A program made the translations under genes and the position numbers. This document shows positions 58,758 to 64,000 of a DNA stretch of 64,000 nt, in pieces; the first letter of the stretch is position 1; each line of letters begins with the position of its first letter. This DNA is from Sphingomonas adhaesiva (GTDB lineage: Bacteria; Pseudomonadota; Alphaproteobacteria; Sphingomonadales; Sphingomonadaceae), in the NCBI RefSeq assembly GCF_002374855.1, contig NZ_NWVC01000001.1, positions 682,001 through 746,000 of the forward strand. Direction: 5' to 3'. Below the pieces are notes generated by a model that had not been told where the DNA came from, did not search any database, and worked only from the letters and a program-made list of their open reading frames with translations.

Positions 58758-60107
58758 TTAGCGCGACGCCAGTTGCGCGCCCTTCGCCCGCGGTGCCACC
58801 TTGGCGGTGCGCGTCGCCGCGCTCTTGTGCCAGGCGGCGATCTGTTCGCCCACGCCGCCGCGCACGAAACACGGGGCGCCGCGCGCGCGCAGGCCGCGGC
58901 ACAGCGTCACCGCATCGCCCCGCGCGAAGCCGCCCACCGACAGGCGATAGACGCTGGCGCCCTTGACCGTCGCGGTCGCGCCATTGGGGTTCAGCCGCGC
59001 CAGCACCGGCAGGCGCCGCGCCGCGCGGCCCCAGCCGTCCCTGGCGACGGCGGCATTCTGGTACGCGCCGATCTGGACGAACCAGTCGCCCTTCGCCGGC
59101 ATCCGCACCGCCGCCGCCGGTGCGGCGGTCCGGCGCGGTGCCGGTGCCGAAGCGATCTTGTACCCGGCGGGCTGCGCCGCGATCACGCGGGCCGGCGCGG
59201 GCAGCGCGGGCGCCGGGGCGGCCGGCACCGCCGGCACCATCGCGACCGCCGGCTCCTCGGGCTGCGCTGCATCGGCCACGACGGCGGCTTCCACCGCCGG
59301 ATCGGCGCGGCCCGGCATGAACGCGTCGACCTTCTCCGCGGTCGTCACCGGCACCGTACCCGCCAGCGCCAGCGCGACCGGCTGGCCCGGATCAACCACC
59401 GGGGTAACGCCCAGCAGCGACGCGACCTGGTCGGATGCCGACCGCGGCCGCACGAAACTGGCCCATTCGCCCAGCCGCGCATCGACTGCGCCCGCATCCA
59501 GATCGACGCTGACCAACGCGCGCGCGTCCGCCCAGCGGCCCGCCATGGCATAGGCCAGCGCCAGGTTCTGGCGCGTCTTGGCATCCGCCTCCGCCGATCG
59601 CGCGGCGACCGTCAGCACCTCGACCGCCCCGGCCGGGTCGCCCGCCAGCGCGATCGCCAGCCCGCGGTCGGCGGGCGCGATCGTCGCGGCATGGCTATCC
59701 AGCGTCACGCGCGCTTCGTCCCACTTGCCCGTGCCGATCTGCGCCAGCGCCAGGTTCAGCGCCGCGCGGCCGTTGTCGGGCTGCAGCGTCATGACGTCGT
59801 GATACGCCTGCTCGGCCGACGCGAACCGCCCGGCGCGCAGGTACGCCGCGCCCAGCAGCGCGCGATAGCCCGCATCCTGGCCGTTCAGCCCCACGGCCTC
59901 CTCGGCCAGCTTCACGGCCTTGTCCCATTGTTTCTTCGCCAGCATTCGCTGCGCATCGGCGGCGCAGTCGGCAGCGGCCTTCGCGTCCTTCGGATCGACG
60001 CGCGCGGTCGCCACCGCGGGGGCGGCGCCATGGCTCAGCGACAGCGTCGCGACGGACGCGACCAGGAGGGCGGAAACGCCCGCGCCGGCAAGAGTGCGGA
60101 TGGTCAT
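58758..60107 (-). CDS. TPR and SPOR domain protein
   Basis: The 449-residue product has a signal-like segment (LAGAGVSALLVASVATLSLS), TPR repeats (about residues 40-150, e.g. GLNGQDAGYRALLGAAYLRA and FASAEQAYHDVMTLQPDNG), a Pro/Ala-rich linker, and a C-terminal SPOR domain (KGDWFVQIGAYQNAAVARDG, VYRLSVGGFARGDA). SPOR domains bind denuded septal glycan, so this is probably a septal or polar envelope protein. The ATG at 60105-60107 gives a plausible signal; an upstream ATG at 60146 lies in the previous gene. It follows the gene at 60112 by 4 bases. Confidence 0.85.
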   Translation of the reverse strand: MTIRTLAGAGVSALLVASVATLSLSHGAAPAVATARVDPKDAKAAADCAADAQRMLAKKQWDKAVKLAEEAVGLNGQDAGYRALLGAAYLRAGRFASAEQAYHDVMTLQPDNGRAALNLALAQIGTGKWDEARVTLDSHAATIAPADRGLAIALAGDPAGAVEVLTVAARSAEADAKTRQNLALAYAMAGRWADARALVSVDLDAGAVDARLGEWASFVRPRSASDQVASLLGVTPVVDPGQPVALALAGTVPVTTAEKVDAFMPGRADPAVEAAVVADAAQPEEPAVAMVPAVPAAPAPALPAPARVIAAQPAGYKIASAPAPRRTAAPAAAVRMPAKGDWFVQIGAYQNAAVARDGWGRAARRLPVLARLNPNGATATVKGASVYRLSVGGFARGDAVTLCRGLRARGAPCFVRGGVGEQIAAWHKSAATRTAKVAPRAKGAQLASR

Positions 60108-60111
60108 TGGA

Positions 60112-60618
60112 TCAGTCCCCCCGAACGATCGGCTGGTGCCCGTCATCGGGCAGTTGCGCGCGCAGTGCCTCCACCTCGGGCATGGTGGCGATCAGCGCGT
60201 CGAGCGCGTGCGTGACAAGCTGCTGCGCCGACTGGCCGCGCACCGCCGCCGCCAGCCGCAGCCGCAGGTGGCGTTCGCGGTCGAGCCGCAACGTGAAGGC
60301 GGCCTTGCGCCCCGAAACGGGCAACGGCAGCGGCAGCGGCGCGGCGGCGACCACCGGAGCGGCGACCGGTGCTTCCGACGCCGGCGCGACCTCATCCTCC
60401 ACCACCAGCGCGGCCTGCAATTGCGCACGTTCCTCCAACACCAGCGGCAGCGGCTCGGGCACGGCGGGCGCGGTGCCCATGTCGTTCCAGCCCAGCTCCT
60501 CCCCGGCATGCGACAGCGCGGTCAGCGACGCGCCCTGCCGGCGCATGGCGGGACGCGCCTGCCCCTTGCGTGCGAGCAGCCCGGACGTCAGCGACGCCAA
60601 CGGCTTGGTCCCCAGCAT
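60112..60618 (-). CDS. hypothetical partner of ParA-like ATPase
   Basis: The 168-residue protein has a disordered N-terminal half (Pro/Ala-rich linker near residues 75-105) and a C-terminal block FTLRLDRERHLRLRLAAAV then SAQQLVTHALDAL that resembles a short ribbon-helix-helix DNA-binding segment. Together with the adjacent ParA-type gene this recalls a ParA/CopG-like partition pair, but it may simply be a ParA cofactor. The ATG overlaps the ParA stop (TGATG). Confidence 0.65.
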   Translation of the reverse strand: MLGTKPLASLTSGLLARKGQARPAMRRQGASLTALSHAGEELGWNDMGTAPAVPEPLPLVLEERAQLQAALVVEDEVAPASEAPVAAPVVAAAPLPLPLPVSGRKAAFTLRLDRERHLRLRLAAAVRGQSAQQLVTHALDALIATMPEVEALRAQLPDDGHQPIVRGD

Positions 60619-61334
60619 CAGCCCACCACCCGGCGACCGAAGCCGCCCGCCTGCGGCCGCACCGATCCGTATCCGGCACCCGGCTTGGGCGCGGAAAAGA
60701 CCGTGCGGCGGAAATTCTTCTCCAGCCGGTCGGACACATAGTCCCACAATTCGGCGATCTCGGCGGCGGAGCGGCCCTTGGGGTCGACCTCCATCACCGT
60801 GCGCCCGTCGATCATCGACGCGGCGAAATCGGTACGCTGGTGGACCGTGATCGGCGCCACCGTCCCATGCTGGGACAAAGCGACCGCCGCGTCGGAGGTG
60901 ATCCGCGCCTTGGGCGTGGCGGCGTTGACGACGAAGATCAGCGGCTTGCCCGACCGTTCGCACAGGTCGACCGTGGCGCCGACCGCACGCAGGTCGTGCG
61001 GGCTGGGGCGCGTCGGGATGACGATCAGCTCGGCGACCTGGATCACGCTCTGGATCGCCATGGTGATCGCCGGCGGGGTGTCGATCACCGCCAGCTTGAA
61101 CCCCTGCTGGCGCAACACCTCCAGATCGGCGGCCAGCCGCGCGACGGTGGTCTGCGCGAAGGCGGGATATTCCTCCTCGCGCTCGTTCCACCAATCGGCC
61201 AGCGATCCTTGCGGATCGATGTCGATCAGCACCACCGGGCCGGCACCGGCGCGTTGCGCCTGCACCGCCAGATGGCCGGACAGCGTGGTCTTCCCCGACC
61301 CGCCCTTCTGCGATGCCATCGCCAGTATGCGCAT
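60618..61334 (-). CDS. ParA/MinD-family Walker-type ATPase
   Basis: The 238-residue protein starts MRILAMASQKGGSGKTTLSG, the deviant Walker A (KGGxGKTT). Walker A' follows in VVLIDIDPQGSLADWW near residue 35, and Walker B is AVIDTPPAITMAIQ near residue 82. It lacks the N-terminal DNA-binding extension of larger ParA proteins. It heads an operon with an RHH-like gene and a SPOR/TPR gene. It is a candidate for positioning a polar or septal complex rather than for chromosome partition, because no parB or parS-like palindrome is seen. The ATG at 61332-61334 is preferred over one at 61379. Confidence 0.88.
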   Translation of the reverse strand: MRILAMASQKGGSGKTTLSGHLAVQAQRAGAGPVVLIDIDPQGSLADWWNEREEEYPAFAQTTVARLAADLEVLRQQGFKLAVIDTPPAITMAIQSVIQVAELIVIPTRPSPHDLRAVGATVDLCERSGKPLIFVVNAATPKARITSDAAVALSQHGTVAPITVHQRTDFAASMIDGRTVMEVDPKGRSAAEIAELWDYVSDRLEKNFRRTVFSAPKPGAGYGSVRPQAGGFGRRVVG

Positions 61335-61396
61335 CTCGCCCCGTTCACCTCGTCGACGTTTCGGCTGCGGGAATGCCATGTCGGGGTGGACGAACC

Positions 61397-61472
61397 GTTA
61401 ATGCCGTTGCGCAACGATCGCGCGCCGGCCGCCCACCCGCCCGCTGATGACGGATGGTTAATGCCTTTGCGC
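61397..61472. repeat. two near-identical 16-bp words between parA-like and Sel1/SPOR genes
   Basis: GTTAATGCCGTTGCGC (61397-61412) and GTTAATGCCTTTGCGC (61457-61472) differ at one base and start exactly 60 bp apart. The first contains half of the palindrome GTTGCGCAAC (61406-61415). They lie in the divergent promoter region, where they could bind a shared regulator. The TTAA core resembles a CtrA half-site, but the full site is not present. Confidence 0.5.
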
Positions 61473-61533
61473 GCATGGGCGTGCTAAGGCATGAAGCCGG
61501 TAGATGGGGCCGGCGTACAAGGGGGTATGCGCG

Positions 61534-62553
61534 ATGAAGGGCAGTCTGGTGGCGGCACTCGCCGCGGTGGCGATGCTGGCGCCGGCGGTTGCCGCAGCCG
61601 ACGTCAAGGCGGGGGTCGAGGCGTGGAGCCGCGGCGACTATGCCAGGGCGGTCGAACAATGGCGCGCCCCCGCTGCCGCGGGCGATGCCGATGCGCAGTT
61701 CAACCTGGGCCAGGCGTACAAGCTGGGCCGCGGCGTCCCCGCCGATCAGGCGCAGGCGCTGGAATGGTTCCGCAAGGCCGCGGTGCAGGGGCATCCGCAG
61801 GCGGAGGACAATTACGGCCTGTCGCTGTTCCAGAACGACCGCCGGGCGGATGCGCTGCCGTGGCTGGAAAAGGCGGTGGCCCGCGACGAAAAGCGCGCCG
61901 AGCTGGTGCTGGGCACCATGCTGTTCAACGGCGATGCGGTGTCGCGCGACTGGACGCGCGCCTATGCGCTGGTGACGCGCTCGTCGCAACAGGGGCTGCC
62001 GCAGGGGTCGCAGACGCTGGCGCAGATGGACCGCTACATCCCCGAGGCGCAACGGCGCGAAGGGTTGCTGATGGCGCAGCAGATCGAGGCGCGCGGCCGC
62101 GCCGTGCAGGTCGCCGCGGCGGCGCCGGCACCGGCGCCCGCCCCGAAGCCCGCCGCGCCGAAACCGGCGGCGACCCCCGCCCGCCCCGGCGCCAGCTATC
62201 CCGCACCCGGCGGCGTCACCGTGCCCACCGCGCCGAAACCCGTCGCGACATCGACCGCCCAGGTGACCACGCCGAAGCCGGCCCCCACCCCCAAGCCGAC
62301 ACCCGCGAAGCCCGCCGCCAAACCGGCCGCGAAGCCCGCAAGCGGCGCCTGGCGCGTCCAGCTCGGCGCGTTCCGCGACGCCGCCAATGCGCGTGCGCTC
62401 TGGTCGCAGGTCGGCGCACGGGTCGGCGGCAGCGCCGATTACGTCCGCGCGGGCGGCCTCACCCGGCTCCAGGCGACCGGCTTCGCCTCGCGCGCCGATG
62501 CGCAGCGCGCCTGCGCGAAGGCGGGTAGCGCGTGTTCGGTGGTCGCGCCCTGA
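61534..62553 (+). CDS. Sel1-repeat and SPOR domain protein
   Basis: The 339-residue product has a signal peptide (MKGSLVAALAAVAMLAPAVA), Sel1-like repeats over residues 25-160 (GDADAQFNLGQAYKLGRGVP, ALEWFRKAAVQGHPQAEDNY), a 75-residue Pro/Ala/Lys linker, and a C-terminal SPOR domain (WRVQLGAFRDAANARALWSQ). A good ribosome-binding site AAGGGGG lies 8 bases before the ATG. Like the divergent SPOR/TPR protein it should bind peptidoglycan at the septum. Similar Sel1/SPOR proteins appear beside ParA-like operons. Confidence 0.88.
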   Translation: MKGSLVAALAAVAMLAPAVAAADVKAGVEAWSRGDYARAVEQWRAPAAAGDADAQFNLGQAYKLGRGVPADQAQALEWFRKAAVQGHPQAEDNYGLSLFQNDRRADALPWLEKAVARDEKRAELVLGTMLFNGDAVSRDWTRAYALVTRSSQQGLPQGSQTLAQMDRYIPEAQRREGLLMAQQIEARGRAVQVAAAAPAPAPAPKPAAPKPAATPARPGASYPAPGGVTVPTAPKPVATSTAQVTTPKPAPTPKPTPAKPAAKPAAKPASGAWRVQLGAFRDAANARALWSQVGARVGGSADYVRAGGLTRLQATGFASRADAQRACAKAGSACSVVAP

Positions 62554-62554
62554 A

Positions 62555-63034
62555 TCAATAGGCCGGCGGGTCGCTCGCCGGGAAGGATTCGTCGCTGCTC
62601 TCGTCCACCCGGTCCCAGCGGGCGGCATCCTCGTCGCGCGCCGCCGCAGGCCCGGCATCGCGCACCTGGGCAAAGCCGCCCGCCGCGCCTGCGGGCGCGG
62701 TGAAGGCCGCCGGCACCGCCGCCCCGCGTTCCTCCCGCACGCGCCGCCACCGGCCCAGTCCATAGCCGATCGCCCCCGCGATCACCGCCAGCGGCCACAG
62801 CGGCACGCGCTCTACCCGCCCGCGCGACGGTGGTTCCGCCAGCGCCTCGACATGCGCGACGCCGGATGTTTCCTCCACCGCCACCTGCCGCCCGTTCTCC
62901 AGCGTCACCGCGTGACGCATCGTCGGGCCGCCGTCCGGGGTCGCATTTCCCTCCCCGCGCATCCCGCCCGCGGGCGGCGCCTGATCGCTCTGGGGATCGG
63001 GGGTGCCATAGATGCGGAAGCCGTCGTCGCCCAT
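62555..63034 (-). CDS. hypothetical protein with one membrane segment and conserved acidic C-terminus
   Basis: The 159-residue product (from the ATG at 63032-63034, preceded by GGACAGG) has a soluble start, one membrane helix (PLWPLAVIAGAIGYGLGRW, about residues 78-96) and an acidic C-terminal motif, DESSDESFPASDPPAY, seen in many sphingomonad hypothetical proteins. I do not know its role. Alternative ATGs at 63070 and 63100 lack a ribosome-binding site. It converges on the SPOR gene with 1 base between. Confidence 0.65.
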   Translation of the reverse strand: MGDDGFRIYGTPDPQSDQAPPAGGMRGEGNATPDGGPTMRHAVTLENGRQVAVEETSGVAHVEALAEPPSRGRVERVPLWPLAVIAGAIGYGLGRWRRVREERGAAVPAAFTAPAGAAGGFAQVRDAGPAAARDEDAARWDRVDESSDESFPASDPPAY

Positions 63035-63190
63035 CGAACCTGTCCGTCGCTGCTGCCCTTGATCGGCCATCAACGGTCGCCGCGCGCCTGGGTTCGCCAT
63101 GCTGATGCGGATCAGGCGGTTCGATTTCGCTCCCCGCCCGGCGCGCACCGGTATAGGCGTGACCGGGTGAGAGGATTCCAAGGAGCGACC

Positions 63191-64000
63191 ATGACCCGCC
63201 GCATCACCATGCCTGCCCTGCTGACGCTGGCCGCGATCACCATCGCCGCCCCCGCCGCCGCGCAGGACGATCTGGCGAACCGGCCCAAGACGCAGGTGGT
63301 GGCGAAGGGCACCTCCCCCGACGGGCGGATCACCGTCACCGTCGCGCTCGATGGCGAAGGGCGCGCCAGCTATGCGGTGGCGCGTGACGGGCGCGCGATC
63401 CTCACCGACAGCCGCCTCGGCTTCCTGTTCACCGACGCGCCGAAGATCGACCGCGGCCTCGCGCTCGCCGGCACCGCGCGCGATCGTGCCGACACCACCT
63501 GGCGCCAGCCGTGGGGCGAGTGGGAGACGATCCGCGATCGCCACAACGAACTGACCGTCCGCTTTCGCGAGGCCGCGCGGCTGAAGCGCGAGATCGGCGT
63601 CACCTTCCGCATCTTCGACGACGGCGTCGGCTTCCGCTACACCCTGCCGGCGCAAGCGAACCTGAAACAGGCGAACATCGCGGGCGAACTGACCGAATTC
63701 GCCTTTGCCGAACCGGGCACCGCCTGGTGGAAGCCCGCCTATCTGTGGAATCGCGAGGAATATCGCTACCGCAAGACCCCGCTCGATGGCGTCGGCACCG
63801 CGCAGACGGTGATGACGGTGAAGCTGGCCAGCGGCACGCATGTCGCCATCCATGAAGCCGCGCTGGTCGATTATGCCGCGATGAACCTGCGCCGCTCCGA
63901 TCGCCCCAATGCCTTCATCGCGGATCTGACGCCGGGGTCGGCCGCGGCATCGGTGTCGCGCGCCGCCGGCTTCTCCACGCCGTGGCGCACGATCGCGATC
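63191..64000 (+). CDS. GH97 family glycoside hydrolase (alpha-glucosidase-like), 5' part
   Basis: An open frame starts at the ATG at 63191 behind AGGAGCGACC and reads without stop to the window end (270 codons). It has a signal peptide (LTLAAITIAAPAAAQ), then the GH97 N-terminal beta-sandwich with phrases such as PDGRITVTVALDGEGRASYA, WRQPWGEWETIRDRHNE, FRIFDDGVGFRYTLP and WWKPAYLWNREEYRY. GH97 includes SusB-type alpha-glucosidases and alpha-galactosidases that are calcium-dependent and usually exported. The catalytic barrel lies beyond the window. Confidence 0.85.
   Translation, partial: MTRRITMPALLTLAAITIAAPAAAQDDLANRPKTQVVAKGTSPDGRITVTVALDGEGRASYAVARDGRAILTDSRLGFLFTDAPKIDRGLALAGTARDRADTTWRQPWGEWETIRDRHNELTVRFREAARLKREIGVTFRIFDDGVGFRYTLPAQANLKQANIAGELTEFAFAEPGTAWWKPAYLWNREEYRYRKTPLDGVGTAQTVMTVKLASGTHVAIHEAALVDYAAMNLRRSDRPNAFIADLTPGSAAASVSRAAGFSTPWRTIAI

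Noticed and set aside
60112..61334. Chromosomal parAB partition locus
   Set aside because: No ParB signature or parS-like inverted repeat is visible; the ATPase is a short type and its partner is at best RHH-like.
61397..61472. CtrA-binding sites (TTAA-N7-TTAA)
   Set aside because: Only single TTAA cores are present in each repeat; the second TTAA at the required spacing is missing.

Overview
The window is GC-rich chromosomal DNA of an alphaproteobacterium, most likely Sphingomonas or a close sphingomonad. Pointers are the cmk-rpsA-ihfB order, a FYDLN-type zinc-ribbon protein, a class II EPSP synthase, a 12-gene type II secretion operon beside a large TonB-dependent receptor, a trigger factor with a Lys/Ala-rich tail, and the REP-like palindromes. 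This assignment is inference from gene content. I see no rRNA, CRISPR array, insertion sequence or prophage. Most of the window is core genome, with short overlapping stop/start junctions (ATGA, GTGA, TGATG) inside operons. Six tRNA genes are present: Ala-GGC, Leu-TAA, Met-CAT, His-GTG, Val-CAC and Leu-TAG.

Layout. 1-5.2 kb: tRNA-Ala, FYDLN protein, aroA-cmk, rpsA, ihfB. 5.2-11.4 kb: tRNA-Leu running into a substrate-binding lipoprotein whose start is unclear, DUF4112 protein, anmK, rimO, an AT-richer orphan gene, an exported HIT protein and tRNA-Met. 11.4-14.6 kb: a ~300-bp insert between 22-bp direct repeats, then a 2H phosphoesterase/RNA ligase-like gene, kup and a DUF3072 gene. 14.6-17.8 kb: ccmCDE plus a TPR gene (no ccmF/G/H between them), an amino-acid dehydrogenase and tRNA-His. 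17.9-29.4 kb: gspC-D-E-(REP)-F-G-H-I-J-K-L-M-N on the minus strand. 29.4-34.9 kb: a 2OG-Fe(II) oxygenase, then a surface lipoprotein gene followed by a TonB-dependent receptor, behind three CGTCAT half-sites spaced 11 bp like a PHO box. 34.9-46.7 kb: tRNA-Val, HU, lon, a Ca2+/H+ antiporter, GNAT, clpX, clpP, two membrane glycosyltransferase-type genes, tig and tRNA-Leu. 46.8-49.8 kb: two tiny polar proteins and an exported three-gene M48 peptidase operon. 49.8-53.8 kb: gatC-gatA-[vapB-vapC]-gatB, a toxin-antitoxin pair inside the amidotransferase operon. 54-58.7 kb: DUF3089 hydrolase-ruvX, a class A beta-lactamase, and pyrB with a degenerate dihydroorotase. 58.7-64 kb: a ParA-like ATPase operon with a SPOR/TPR protein, a divergent Sel1/SPOR protein, a one-TM protein, and the start of a GH97 glycosidase cut by the window end.

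The most interesting unit is the likely phosphate-responsive lipoprotein/TonB-receptor operon next to a complete type II secretion operon. It resembles the arrangement I recall for ElpS of Caulobacter crescentus, a phosphate-starvation lipoprotein released from the surface in a T2SS-dependent way. Secondary items are the duplicated prepilin-peptidase site in GspJ, the VapBC insertion with its palindromic operator, the repeat-flanked insert after tRNA-Met, a 12-bp CTG-TAT-CAG word found upstream of three genes, and a substrate-binding protein with no normal start codon outside a tRNA.
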